Shown: piece after piece, positions 1-8,759 of the stretch | Numbering within the stretch: position 1 is the first letter of the stretch | Layout of the letters: every line of letters begins with the position of its first letter | Assembly: GCF_900115345.1 (NCBI RefSeq) | Contig: NZ_FOWC01000007.1 | Location: forward strand, 186,001 to 250,000 | Direction of reading: 5' to 3' | DNA from: Amycolatopsis rubida | Lineage (GTDB): Bacteria > Actinomycetota > Actinomycetes > Mycobacteriales > Pseudonocardiaceae | DNA length: 64,000 nucleotides | Program-made: the position numbers and the translations under genes | Notes under the pieces: model-generated | Told to the model about the DNA's origin: nothing | What the model saw: the letters and a program-made list of their open reading frames with translations, nothing else | The model's database searches: none

Positions 1-40
1 CGGAATTCGCAAGCCATTCCAGGGCCGATCGAGTGACGGC

Positions 41-310
41 TCAAGTGCGCGGTGTATCTCTTTCCAGAAGGCGCTGGTTGATGAAATAGACCGCCTTGCG
101 CGGCGTCGGCATTTCCGCGACCGCTTCTTCCGGAATACGCACCCCGTAACGCCGCTGAACCTGGCTTGCGAGTTCCAGTACCGCGAGGGAATCGTAGCCG
201 AGTTCGGTGAACTCGACGTCCGCGATGTCACCGTCCAGGTCGACGCCCTCGTCGATCCCCGCACTGGAACGCATCGTTTCGCGCAGGTTCTCCAACGTGA
301 ACTTCTCCAT
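41..310 (-). CDS. Acyl carrier protein, type II polyketide synthase type
   Basis: This 89-residue protein is a small acidic acyl carrier protein. The motif LGYDSLAVLELA (about residues 37-48) carries Ser41, the expected phosphopantetheine attachment site. The following SQVQRRYGVRIPEEAV is typical of carrier proteins from aromatic (type II) polyketide synthases rather than fatty-acid AcpP. The ATG at 310 is chosen because GGAGG lies six bases upstream; a longer reading frame to 391 has no such site. No ketosynthase or chain-length factor is visible, so it is either the edge of a polyketide cluster continuing to the left or an orphan. Sure of the family, unsure of the pathway. Confidence 0.88.
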   Translation of the reverse strand: MEKFTLENLRETMRSSAGIDEGVDLDGDIADVEFTELGYDSLAVLELASQVQRRYGVRIPEEAVAEMPTPRKAVYFINQRLLERDTPRT

Positions 311-412
311 CTCGTGCCTCCGTCCTCGGCCACGGACTGCTTTCCGACGGGGAGGACCCTGGCAGTTCCGCTTGGTGACCCCGTCCACCATCGCTGGTGA
401 CCGCTGGTCCGA

Positions 413-1249
413 TCAGCGGAAGTCCGCGGCGTGGTCGCGCGCCCATTCAGCGAAGCCGCGGGCCGAATGGCCAGTGACCTTTTCCACGACATCCGACACC
501 TCGGCCGGGTGGTCGACGGCGGCGGCCAGCGTATTGAGCAGCGAGTCGACGATCGCCGCAGGAATGAACTGGGTCATCCGCTCGCGCCATTGCTCCGCCG
601 GCGTCTCTTCAAACCGCAGTTCACGTCCGATCGTCTCGCCGATGAGCCGCACCTGGTCGGCGTGCGTGAGCGATTCAGGACCGGTGAGATGGTAACTGGC
701 ACCCGCGTGCGCCTCGTCTACGAGCGCGCGAGCGGCGACCTCCGCGACGTCGAGTTCGTGGATCGGCGCGGTGTGCGCCTGGCTGTAGGGGGCGCGCACG
801 ACGTCGCCTTCCTGGATCTGCGGGGCCCACTGGAGGGCGTTGCCCGCGAACTCGTCGGGGCGCAGGAACGTCCACTGCACGCCCGCGCTGCGCACGGCCT
901 GCTCGAACGCCCAGTGCGTGGCGGCGATGGCGTTGGGCTGGACCTCGGAGCTGTCGTCGATGAACCCGACGGACAGCAGAACGACCCGGCGGACCCCGGC
1001 CTGCTTGATCGTGTCCAGCAACTCGGCGGGGGAATCTCCCATCGCGAGCAGGTACACCGCCTCGACGCCGGCCAGTGCCGGGACAAGGCTCGCGGGCGTC
1101 GCCAGGTCGCCGCCGGCGACCTCCACGCCCTGGGGAAACACGGCCTGGTCCGGCTTTCTGGTGAGTGCGCGAACCGGGTGGCCCTCCGCCGCCAGCCGCG
1201 CGACGACGTGCTGGCCGACGCTTCCGGTCGCACCGGTCACAAGGATCAT
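413..1249 (-). CDS. NmrA-like NAD(P)-binding reductase
   Basis: A 278-residue atypical short-chain dehydrogenase of the NmrA / NAD(P)H azoreductase-like group. The N-terminus ILVTGATGSVGQHV has the GATGxxG dinucleotide-binding loop (residues 6-12), and RALTRKPD gives the basic patch expected for NADPH. Length matches the family. These proteins either reduce quinone-like substrates or act as redox sensors without catalysis; the sequence does not decide. It lies upstream of the acyl carrier protein on the same strand with about 100 bases between, so co-transcription is possible. It is divergent from the luciferase-like gene across a 183-base promoter region. Confidence 0.8.
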   Translation of the reverse strand: MILVTGATGSVGQHVVARLAAEGHPVRALTRKPDQAVFPQGVEVAGGDLATPASLVPALAGVEAVYLLAMGDSPAELLDTIKQAGVRRVVLLSVGFIDDSSEVQPNAIAATHWAFEQAVRSAGVQWTFLRPDEFAGNALQWAPQIQEGDVVRAPYSQAHTAPIHELDVAEVAARALVDEAHAGASYHLTGPESLTHADQVRLIGETIGRELRFEETPAEQWRERMTQFIPAAIVDSLLNTLAAAVDHPAEVSDVVEKVTGHSARGFAEWARDHAADFR

Positions 1250-1432
1250 AGGGCCCCCTCGGCCTAAGTATCTCGACGATCTAACCTCTCTAACCTAGAG
1301 TAGCATGGGTATTCAAAGGAAGGTGGGGCCGGACGGCCGCGCGCGGCGGTGCTTCGACGGGACGTCGAGTCCCGCAGGAGTGCTGCATGCCAGCGTCGCG
1401 CCCGGGTTGACCGCGTTCGAGTCGGGAGTCGT
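1250..1432. promoter_or_regulatory. Divergent promoter region with tandem CTAACC repeats
   Basis: The gap separates the NmrA-like gene (minus) from the luciferase-like gene (plus). CTAACC occurs twice in direct orientation at 1281-1286 and 1290-1295, followed by TAGAGT, which could be a -10 element on the plus strand. The repeats could be an operator, for example for the downstream MarR protein; that is inference. Nothing else was recognised. Confidence 0.35.
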
Positions 1433-2317
1433 ATGACTGGGTCAAGCAGACCGTTGCGGTTCGGTGTCGTGCTCATCTCCGAAGGGTGTTCTCGCGCGGA
1501 ATGGGTGGACCGGTGCCGCCGGGCAGAACACCTCGGCTACGACGTGATCTCGGCCCCCGACCACCTCAACCTGACCTCGCCGTTCCCCTCCGTCGTGCTG
1601 GCCGCCGAGGCGACCCAGCGCCCGAGGGTCGGCACCTATGTGCTCAACGCGAGTTTTCACAACCCCGCGCTGCTGGCCCGCGACGTCTGCACGACCGACC
1701 AGTTCGTCGACGGCAGGTTGGAGGTCGGGCTGGGCACCGGGTATGTCGGCGCCGAGTTCCGAGAGACGGGCATCCCCTTCGGCACCGCGGCGCGGAGGGT
1801 GGACCGGCTCGACCGCACCGTCGCCGAACTGGACCGCCTCCTCCGGGATCCGGCGCACGCGAAATCGGTGCAGCAACCCCGTCCGCCGCTGCTGATCGGC
1901 GGGCACGGCGACCGGGTGCTGACGATGGCTGCCCGCCGCGCCGAGATCGTGAGCTTCATCGGCGCGGAGTTTCGCCCCGAGCACGGTCGGATGGTGGTCG
2001 CCGATCACGGCGCGATGGCCGAGAGGACGAGCTTCGTCCGGCGGGCGGCGGCCCAGCGGGCGGAGGATGCGGAGTTCAACGTCCTGTGCAAGGCGACGCT
2101 GCTGACGAACAACCGACGCGCTGGTGCGGAGAGTCTGCGGCACTACGGGCCGCAACTCTCGGTCGACCAGCTGCTCGAAGTCCCGACGTTGCTCATCGGG
2201 ACCGCGCAGCAGATCGCGGAGCAGGTGCGCGAGCACCGCGAGGTGCTCGGGATCAGCTACTTCACCGTGCTGGAGCAGTCGATGGAGGCATTCGGTGACG
2301 TCATCGAACTCCTCTGA
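1433..2317 (+). CDS. LLM class (luciferase-like, probably F420-dependent) oxidoreductase
   Basis: A 294-residue TIM-barrel protein of the luciferase-like monooxygenase superfamily. The N-terminal FGVVLISEGCSRAEWVDRCR, the SAPDHL segment and the glycine-rich ...GRLEVGLGTGYVGAEF motif are characteristic of the actinobacterial F420-dependent group. Flavin or F420 use is inferred from family. The ATG at 1433 follows GGGAG; an earlier in-frame start at 1349 would add an unrelated arginine-rich extension. Its 3' end overlaps the MarR gene by 23 bases, so the two are probably translated from one message and the regulator may control this enzyme. Confidence 0.82.
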   Translation: MTGSSRPLRFGVVLISEGCSRAEWVDRCRRAEHLGYDVISAPDHLNLTSPFPSVVLAAEATQRPRVGTYVLNASFHNPALLARDVCTTDQFVDGRLEVGLGTGYVGAEFRETGIPFGTAARRVDRLDRTVAELDRLLRDPAHAKSVQQPRPPLLIGGHGDRVLTMAARRAEIVSFIGAEFRPEHGRMVVADHGAMAERTSFVRRAAAQRAEDAEFNVLCKATLLTNNRRAGAESLRHYGPQLSVDQLLEVPTLLIGTAQQIAEQVREHREVLGISYFTVLEQSMEAFGDVIELL

Positions 2318-2798
2318 GCAGCCCTTCGTGAACTCCTCCGGCATTCCCGCAGACGTGCTGGAGCGCTTCGCCTGGTACGGCAGGGAGACGACGGCGCTGA
2401 CCGTGCTGTTCCACAGCAGGGTGGCAGCGCAGCTCGGCCTCTCTCCGACCGACGAGAAATGCCTGGACCTCGTGATGCGGGCCGAGTCGCCGCTGACGGC
2501 CGGACGGATCGCGGAGCTGTCCGGGCTTTCCACCGGCGCGGTGACCAGTGTGATCGACCGGCTGGAGAAGGCCGGTTTCGTGCGGAGGTCACGGGACAAG
2601 CGCGACCGCCGCAAGGTGCTCGTGGAGGTCGGCGAGATCGACGATGCCAAGTTCGCGAGTCTCTTCGAAGGCGTGCTGGACAGCATGGAGGCCGTGCTGT
2701 TGCAGTTCACCCCTGAGGAGTGGGCGGTGCTGGAGCGCTACCACCGGATGACGATCGAGACATTTCGCGAGCGCGTGCTGAAGCCCAGGGGATTGTGA
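2295..2798 (+). CDS. MarR family transcriptional regulator
   Basis: A 167-residue winged-helix regulator. The recognition region SPLTAGRIAELSGLSTGAVTSVIDRLEKAGFVRRSRDKRDRRKV has the MarR order of helix-turn-helix followed by the basic wing with DxR/RDRR. The GTG at 2295 is preferred because GGAGG is positioned six bases upstream, inside the end of the preceding oxidoreductase gene. An alternative GTG at 2328 has no such site. Overlap with the oxidoreductase indicates an operon. It may sense a phenolic or other small ligand, as family members do, but none can be named. Confidence 0.85.
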   Translation: MTSSNSSEQPFVNSSGIPADVLERFAWYGRETTALTVLFHSRVAAQLGLSPTDEKCLDLVMRAESPLTAGRIAELSGLSTGAVTSVIDRLEKAGFVRRSRDKRDRRKVLVEVGEIDDAKFASLFEGVLDSMEAVLLQFTPEEWAVLERYHRMTIETFRERVLKPRGL

Positions 2799-3148
2799 TG
2801 GCGGAGGGCCACGCTGAGCGCCGCCGGTGACGTCGAAGCCGGCCCGGAGCGCACGCGGCCGCGCTGAACAAGAGCACCGGCCCAGGCCGTCGAAGCAGCC
2901 TCGGATTATTTGGCAGTCGCTCTGCGAGGATTGCTGCGACTCTCTGCCGGTGGCAGCGAGAACGCCCTTGCCGTCCCGGCCCGTCGTGAAAACTGCGATC
3001 GATCCGGGTGTACGGGCAGCACGCGTTTCGACTGCGCGCGTGTCAGGTATTCGCGCAGCAGTTGGTTGCGCGCTTCCTGCGTGGGTTCGGTGCGGTACGC
3101 AAGCCACTGCCGTCATCACGGCGAGGACCGGATCGGACGAAGCGGTTT
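2799..3148. other. Intergenic stretch without a supported gene
   Basis: About 350 bases between the MarR gene and the terminator hairpin before the aminomutase gene. Open frames here have poor codon bias and no ribosome binding sites. I see no RNA gene. Confidence 0.5.
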
Positions 3149-3200
3149 CCCGGGATGTCCGGGCCAGCGCCCAACCGGGGGCTGGCCCGGACATCCCGGG
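3149..3200. terminator. Long hairpin, bidirectional terminator
   Basis: Perfect 20-bp inverted repeat: arms 3149-3168 (CCCGGGATGTCCGGGCCAGC) and 3181-3200, with 12 bases between that can extend the stem by three more pairs. It starts nine bases beyond the stop codon of the minus-strand aminomutase gene and faces the MarR gene from the other side. No U-tract is present, as is common in actinobacteria. Confidence 0.75.
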
Positions 3201-3208
3201 CCGAGGGG

Positions 3209-4597
3209 TCAGCGCGGCTGTTCGGCCCACCATTGCTGCCCGGCTTCGGGCAGGGTCTGGATCGGGTCGTAGTACGGGTACTTCCGCTGCAACGCCTCGG
3301 GGTCCTCGTGCTCGATCCCGGTCCGGTAGTTCTTGGTCCAGTAGGAAATCCCGAGATCCCGGTCGTACTCAGCCAGCTGGTGCACCCACCGTTTCCCGAC
3401 ATACGGCACATCGCACACGATCCGCGGTGTCGCATACCCCGGCAAATACCCCATGATCGAGTGCTGCAATTCCTGCGCTTCATGCACGGAAACCCGCCAA
3501 TGCTCCGCATTCGGAATCATGTCGCACATGTAAAAATAGTAAGGCAGGATATTGGCCTCGCCCTGCAAAGCAAAGCAAAGATCCAGAAGCGCGGCCGGAG
3601 TGGCATTGACCCCGCGCATCAGCACGCCCTGATTCCGCACGTCCCGCACCCCGACCTGCAGCGCCGTCCGGGCCGCCTCCGCCACCAATGGCGTCACCGA
3701 CTGCGCGTGGTTCACGTGCGTGTGGATGGCCAGGTTCACCCCGCGCGCCTGCGCCGTCAGAGCGACCCGCTGCAGGCCCTCGGTCACCTTCGGCTGGAGC
3801 CAGTGCTGCGGGAGCGCCGCGAGGGCCTTCGTGGCGAGGCGGATGTCGCGCACCGTCTCGATGTCCATCAGGCGCATCAGGAACGACTCCAGCTGCGGCC
3901 ACGGCACGTTGGCCACGTCGCCGCCGGAGACGACTACGTCGCGGACGCCGGGGGTGCGCTTGAGGTAGTCGATCATGGCGTCCTGGCGGTCCACCGGCTT
4001 GAGCGCGAGCTTGTGCTTCTCCACCTGGTCGGTCGAGTTGCCGACGAGGTCCATCCGGGTGCAGTGCCCGCAGTACTGCGGGCAGGTCGAGATCATCTCG
4101 GCCAGCACCTTCGTCGGATAGCGGTGGGTGAGCCCCTCGACCACCCACATCTCGGCCTCGTGCAGCGAGTCGCGTTCGGCGTGCGGGTGGCTGGGCCACA
4201 CCGGGTCCCGGTCGCTGCGCACGGGAAGCATGTAGCGGCGGATCGGGTCGGCGTAGAACGCCTCGGTGACCTTCGCCGGGTCGGTCCCCGCGTGCGGGGC
4301 CATCGTGTTGATCATCTGCGGCGGCAGCAGCATCGACATGGTGGCCATCTCGCGCTGGTCGGCGAGCAGGTCCTCGTAGAACCGGTCCTCCAGCAGGTCG
4401 CCCATCAGGGCGCGCAGCTGTTTGACGTTGCGCACGCAGTGCACGCGCTGCCACTGGGCGTCCCGCCACTCCGCGTCGGTCACGTCGTGCCAGCCGGGGA
4501 AGCGGCGCCAGTCGGGCTCGGCCAACTCGGCGCGGACGTACTCGTACGGCTGGTCGAAGGCGGCGGCAGTCGGCACAGGTTCCTGGATCGCAGTCAT
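3209..4597 (-). CDS. KamA-family radical SAM aminomutase (lysine 2,3-aminomutase-like)
   Basis: A 462-residue protein with the radical SAM cluster motif CPQYCGHC (Cys172, Cys176, Cys179). The C-terminal segment PGYATPRIVCDVPYVGKRW contains Lys402, the likely pyridoxal-phosphate lysine. Known KamA enzymes move an amino group from C2 to C3 of lysine; related proteins use glutamate or other substrates, and the sequence cannot settle which. The ATG at 4597 is supported by AGGAG upstream; the frame runs further to 4735 without a signal. It is divergently transcribed from an amidohydrolase. A strong hairpin follows the stop codon. Confidence 0.85.
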   Translation of the reverse strand: MTAIQEPVPTAAAFDQPYEYVRAELAEPDWRRFPGWHDVTDAEWRDAQWQRVHCVRNVKQLRALMGDLLEDRFYEDLLADQREMATMSMLLPPQMINTMAPHAGTDPAKVTEAFYADPIRRYMLPVRSDRDPVWPSHPHAERDSLHEAEMWVVEGLTHRYPTKVLAEMISTCPQYCGHCTRMDLVGNSTDQVEKHKLALKPVDRQDAMIDYLKRTPGVRDVVVSGGDVANVPWPQLESFLMRLMDIETVRDIRLATKALAALPQHWLQPKVTEGLQRVALTAQARGVNLAIHTHVNHAQSVTPLVAEAARTALQVGVRDVRNQGVLMRGVNATPAALLDLCFALQGEANILPYYFYMCDMIPNAEHWRVSVHEAQELQHSIMGYLPGYATPRIVCDVPYVGKRWVHQLAEYDRDLGISYWTKNYRTGIEHEDPEALQRKYPYYDPIQTLPEAGQQWWAEQPR

Positions 4598-4718
4598 CTG
4601 TACTCCTAGTCGTCGGGAACGCGTGAAAATATCCTGCCATAACGTTAGTCGACCGTAAATATTTCTGCACGGTGACCCGGTCGGCTCTGCCCGGAAGACC
4701 AGGCGGGAGACTCGGGGA

Positions 4719-6320
4719 GTGAACGACAGCACCACGCTCCTGCTCGGCGGCCGCGTCTACACCCCGTCCTCTCCCGACGCGACCGCGATGGCGGTTTCCG
4801 GCGGCACCGTGGTGTGGGTCGGCCAGGACGCCCCGGCCCGCGCGCTGCACCCGGACGCTGAGGTCGTCGACCTGGGCGGGGCGTTCGTCGCGCCGGCGTT
4901 CGTGGACGCGCACGTGCACGCCACCTCGACGGGGCTGCACCTGACCGGTCTCGACCTGACCGCCGTCCGCAGCTCCGCCGAACTGCTCGCCGCGGTGCGC
5001 GACGCCGTCGTTCCCGGGCAGGTCCTGCTCGCGCACGGCTGGGACGAATCGTCCTGGACCGAGCAGCGGCTGCCGAGCCGCGCCGAGCTGGACGACGCCG
5101 CCGGGGACACGCCCGTCTACTTGAGCCGCGTCGACGTCCACTCCGCTCTGGTGTCGAGCGCGCTCGCCAAACTCGCGCCCGGCGTCGAGTCCGCCGCCGG
5201 ATGGTCCGCAGACGGCCCGGTCACCCGCACCGCCCACCACCTCGTCCGCGGCGCGGCGCGGGACGCGGTCACCCGAGCGCAGCGCCAGGCAGCCCAGCGC
5301 GCGTTCCTCGCGACGGCCGCCGCGCGCGGGATCGTGTCGGTGCACGAATGCGCTGGTCCGGACATCTCCGGCGAGGAGGACTTCGCCGACCTCCTGGCGC
5401 TGGCCGGCCCGGCGCTGCCCGAGGTCGTCGGCTACTGGGGCGAGCTGAACGCCCTCGGCACCGCCCGCCGCCTCGGCGCGCACGGCGTCGCCGGAGACCT
5501 TTTCGTGGACGGCGCGCTCGGCTCCCGCACCGCGGCGCTCACCGCGCCGTACTCCGACGAGCCCGGCACCTCCGGCTCCCTCTACGCCGGCGCCGGAGTC
5601 ATCGCCGACCATCTCGTGGCCTGCACCGAAGCCGGGCTGCAGGCGGGCTTCCACGTCATCGGAGACGCCGCCGTCGGCGAGGTGATCGAAGGGTTCCGGC
5701 TCGCCGAGAAGCAGGTCGGCCAGCGTCCCCTCACCGCGCGGCACCACCGGCTGGAGCACCTGGAGATGGTCACCGCGGACCAGGCGCGCGCACTCGCCGG
5801 ATGGGGCGTCGTCGCGTCCGTGCAGCCGCTGTTCGACGAGGCCTGGGGCGGCGGCACCGGCATGTACTCGGAACGGCTCGGCGACCGGGCGGCAGCGCTG
5901 AACCCCTTCGCCCAGCTCGCCGCCGAGGGGGTCGTGCTCGCCTTCGGCAGCGACGCCCCGGTGTGCGCGGTCGACCCGTGGGCGGCGGTCCGCGCGGCCG
6001 TGCACCACCACACTCCCGAAGCACGCCTCTCCGCCCGCGCCGCGTTCACCGCGCACACGCGCGCCGGACACCGCGCGGCGGGCGTCAACGACGGCGTCAC
6101 CGGCAGCCTCGTCCCCGGCGCGCCCGCGCACTACGCGATCTGGGACGCGGCCGACCTCGTCGTGGCCACGGCCGACAGCCGCGTGCAACGCTGGTCCACC
6201 GATCCGCGCTCAGGCGTGCCGCCGCTGCCGAGGCTGGAGCCGGGCACGCCGCTGCCGCGCTGCCTGCGCACCGTCCGCGGCGGCACGGTCATCTACGACG
6301 AGTTCACACCGTCAGCTTAG
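4719..6320 (+). CDS. Amidohydrolase family 3 protein (YtcJ-like metal-dependent hydrolase)
   Basis: A 533-residue amidohydrolase. The first metal motif is DAHVHA (HxH, about residues 64-69). HVIGDAAVGEV, HRLEHLEM and FGSDAPV supply further conserved His/Asp positions of the TIM-barrel metal site. The N-terminal LLLGGRVYTPSSPDATAMAV and C-terminal GAPAHYAIWDA form the small beta-domain seen in amidohydrolases. It should hydrolyse an amide or related bond, substrate unknown. The GTG at 4719 follows GGGAGA. The stop codon is 10 bases before the lnt start, so it probably shares a transcript with lnt and the glycosyltransferase. Confidence 0.85.
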   Translation: MNDSTTLLLGGRVYTPSSPDATAMAVSGGTVVWVGQDAPARALHPDAEVVDLGGAFVAPAFVDAHVHATSTGLHLTGLDLTAVRSSAELLAAVRDAVVPGQVLLAHGWDESSWTEQRLPSRAELDDAAGDTPVYLSRVDVHSALVSSALAKLAPGVESAAGWSADGPVTRTAHHLVRGAARDAVTRAQRQAAQRAFLATAAARGIVSVHECAGPDISGEEDFADLLALAGPALPEVVGYWGELNALGTARRLGAHGVAGDLFVDGALGSRTAALTAPYSDEPGTSGSLYAGAGVIADHLVACTEAGLQAGFHVIGDAAVGEVIEGFRLAEKQVGQRPLTARHHRLEHLEMVTADQARALAGWGVVASVQPLFDEAWGGGTGMYSERLGDRAAALNPFAQLAAEGVVLAFGSDAPVCAVDPWAAVRAAVHHHTPEARLSARAAFTAHTRAGHRAAGVNDGVTGSLVPGAPAHYAIWDAADLVVATADSRVQRWSTDPRSGVPPLPRLEPGTPLPRCLRTVRGGTVIYDEFTPSA

Positions 6321-6330
6321 AGTTCCGGGT

Positions 6331-7965
6331 GTGGCAGTGAACGTGGCGGACGCCGATTCGGGCGTTCCGCACAAGACCAAGCGAAAGCGGGAGTGGAAGC
6401 CCTGGCTCGCGCGCGTCGCGGCGACTGCGGCGACGGGCTGCGGCTACTACCTCAGCTTCGCGCCGCGCCCGCTGTGGTGGCTGGCCCCGATCGCGTTCGC
6501 CGCGTTCGCCCTGGTCCTTCGCGGGCGGTCGTTCCGCGGCGCGTTCGGGTACGGCTTCGTGTTCGGCATGGCGTTCTTCGTGCCGCTGCTGGTGTGGCTG
6601 CAGGACTTCCTCGGCCGCGACTTCGGGCCGCTGCCGTGGCTGGCGCTGTCGTTCGCGCTGTCGCTCTACTTCGGACTCGCCGGATGGCTGATCCGGGTCG
6701 TGGCGCGGCTGCCGCTGGCGCCGCTCTGGGGCGCGCTGGTGTTCATCGCGCTGGAGACGCCGCGCACGTGGTTCCCGCTCGGCGGGTTCCCGTGGGGCCG
6801 GGTCGCGTTCAGCCAGCCCGAAGGCGCGTTCCTGTCGCTCGCGTCGGTCGGCGGCGCGCCGCTGGTCGGTTTCGCCGTGGTGCTCACCGGTTTCGGCCTC
6901 GCCGCGGTCATCAGCAGGCTCTGGCGCACGCGCGAAGCCTGGCACCGCGCGCTGGTGTGGCCCGCCGTGTTCACCGTGCTTCCCGCCGCGGCCGGGCTCG
7001 CGGTGTGGCCGACGATCGGCACCGAGGCGCAGAACGGTTCGCTCACCGTCGGCTCCGTGCAGGGCAACGCGCCGGACATCGGCCTGGCTCTGCAAGGACA
7101 ACGCGGGGTGCTGCGCGCGAACGCCCTCGCCGAGAGCGCCCGCCTGCTGCGGAAAGTCCAATCAGGACAGGCACCGAAGCCGGACCTGCTGCTGTGGCCG
7201 GAAACCTCGACCCCGCTCGACGGCGACGACCCGGCCGTCGACCAGATGGTGTCGGCCTTCGGCGCTCCCGCGGTCATCGGCGCGCTCGTGCGCACCCCGG
7301 ACGGGGCGGCGGAGAACTCCGCGGTCGTCTGGGACCCCGACACCGGCCCGGGCCAGCGTTACGTCAAACAGGATCTGGTGCCCTTCGGCGAATACGTGCC
7401 CGCGCGCGCCGTCGCGCGGCTGGTGACGCCGTTCATCGACGACACCCGCGACATGCGTCCCGGCGACGGCTCCAACGCCGCGCTGTCGGTCGCGGGCACG
7501 AAGATCGGCGTGTTCATCTGCTACGAGTCGGCGTTCGACGCCCCGGCCCGCGACGCGACCAACGCGGGCGGCGAACTGCTCGTCGTCCCGACCAACAACG
7601 CTTGGTACGGGCCGGGGGAGATGAGCTACCAGCAGCTGGCGATGGCGCGGCTGCGCGCGGTCGAGCACGGGCGCGCGGTGGTGGTGTCGGCGGTGTCCGG
7701 GGTGAGCGCGTTCGTCGCCCCGGACGGGGCGATCACCAGCTCCACCCGGCTTTTCACGGCGGATGCCCTGGTCGGGCGCGTGCCGCTGCGCACGCAGACT
7801 ACGCTGTCGGATCGAATCGGTGCGTGGACGGAGTACGGACTGCTGGCGTTGGCGATCGCGGGTGTCGCCGGCGGGTTCGTGCTCCGTTTTCGCACCCGGC
7901 GCGGTACCGGCACGACAGTGCCGGCCTCGGCAACGGGGACCACAGCAGGGGAAGCGGCGGACTGA
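6331..7965 (+). CDS. lnt: Apolipoprotein N-acyltransferase
   Basis: A 544-residue membrane enzyme that N-acylates the lipid-modified cysteine of lipoproteins. About the first 230 residues form several membrane segments, followed by a nitrilase-fold domain. The catalytic triad is visible: Glu291 in WPETS, Lys346 in KQDLVPFGEYVP and Cys397 in FICYESAF. A final membrane helix lies near residues 500-520, followed by a Thr/Ala-rich tail. The GTG start at 6331 sits 10 bases after the amidohydrolase stop. The Ppm1-type gene follows within 25 bases; in mycobacteria the two activities are fused in one polypeptide, so the adjacency supports both calls. Confidence 0.92.
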   Translation: MAVNVADADSGVPHKTKRKREWKPWLARVAATAATGCGYYLSFAPRPLWWLAPIAFAAFALVLRGRSFRGAFGYGFVFGMAFFVPLLVWLQDFLGRDFGPLPWLALSFALSLYFGLAGWLIRVVARLPLAPLWGALVFIALETPRTWFPLGGFPWGRVAFSQPEGAFLSLASVGGAPLVGFAVVLTGFGLAAVISRLWRTREAWHRALVWPAVFTVLPAAAGLAVWPTIGTEAQNGSLTVGSVQGNAPDIGLALQGQRGVLRANALAESARLLRKVQSGQAPKPDLLLWPETSTPLDGDDPAVDQMVSAFGAPAVIGALVRTPDGAAENSAVVWDPDTGPGQRYVKQDLVPFGEYVPARAVARLVTPFIDDTRDMRPGDGSNAALSVAGTKIGVFICYESAFDAPARDATNAGGELLVVPTNNAWYGPGEMSYQQLAMARLRAVEHGRAVVVSAVSGVSAFVAPDGAITSSTRLFTADALVGRVPLRTQTTLSDRIGAWTEYGLLALAIAGVAGGFVLRFRTRRGTGTTVPASATGTTAGEAAD

Positions 7966-7988
7966 TCCGCCGGATGCGGAGGACACGG

Positions 7989-8756
7989 ATGGCGCAGGCG
8001 CCGCGGGGGGCCGAAACGATCGAACCGGTGCTGGTGGTGATCCCGACCTACAACGAGCGGGACAACCTCGGCCCGGTGCTGGACCGGCTCCACAAGGCAC
8101 TCCCGGACGTCGATGTGCTCGTCGTCGACGACGGCAGCCCGGACGGCACCGGCGAGCTGGCCGACGAGCGCGCGGCCGCGGACAAGCGGGTGCACGTGCT
8201 GCACCGCACCGCGAAGGAAGGCCTCGGCAAGGCCTACATCGCCGGGTTCCATTGGGGGATGGAGCGCGGCTACGCGACGTTCGTGGAGATGGACGCCGAC
8301 GGCTCGCACGCCCCGGAGGACCTGCCCCGGCTGCTGGACGCGGTCGGCGACGCGGACCTGTCGATCGGGTCGCGGTACGTGCCCGGCGGCAGCACGGTGA
8401 ACTGGCCGCTGCGCCGGACGCTGCTCTCGCGCGGGGCGAACCTGTACTCGCGGATCGCGCTGGGGATCAAGGTCGCGGACATGACCGCCGGGTTCCGCGC
8501 GTACCGCCGTCCGGTGCTGGAGAAGCTGGCGCTGAACGAGGTCGCCTCGCACGGCTACTGCTTCCAGATCGACCTCACGCGCCGCACCGCGGACGCCGGG
8601 TTCGACATCGTCGAGGTGCCGATCACCTTCACCGACCGGGAGATCGGCGTGTCGAAGATGAGCGGCGGCATCATGTCCGAGGCGTTCTTCCGGGTCGCGG
8701 AGTGGGGCGTGCAGCGCCGCCTGGCCCAGCTGAAGAAGCTGCTGGGCCGAGGCTGA
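7989..8756 (+). CDS. ppm1: Polyprenol monophosphomannose synthase (family 2 glycosyltransferase)
   Basis: A 255-residue GT2 enzyme of the dolichol/polyprenol-phosphate mannose synthase type. It has the N-terminal VVIPTYNERDNL, the DDGSPDGT nucleotide-binding motif and the MDADGSHAPEDLP acidic metal motif. It should transfer mannose from GDP-mannose to polyprenol phosphate, making the donor for protein O-mannosylation and glycolipid assembly. GGAGG six bases before the ATG at 7989 decides the start over an in-frame ATG at 7974. There is no membrane domain, as usual when Lnt is a separate neighbouring protein. The stop is four bases from the convergent fusion gene. Confidence 0.9.
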   Translation: MAQAPRGAETIEPVLVVIPTYNERDNLGPVLDRLHKALPDVDVLVVDDGSPDGTGELADERAAADKRVHVLHRTAKEGLGKAYIAGFHWGMERGYATFVEMDADGSHAPEDLPRLLDAVGDADLSIGSRYVPGGSTVNWPLRRTLLSRGANLYSRIALGIKVADMTAGFRAYRRPVLEKLALNEVASHGYCFQIDLTRRTADAGFDIVEVPITFTDREIGVSKMSGGIMSEAFFRVAEWGVQRRLAQLKKLLGRG

Positions 8757-8759
8757 CCG

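Noticed and set aside
1..413. A larger polyketide cluster
   Set aside because: Only one acyl carrier protein is visible at the edge; no ketosynthase, cyclase or transport genes follow on the right, so no cluster is claimed.
3480..6188. 902-residue open frame on the minus strand
   Set aside because: It runs antisense through the amidohydrolase and out of frame through the KamA gene. The composition is that of a GC-rich shadow frame; no start signal or domain.
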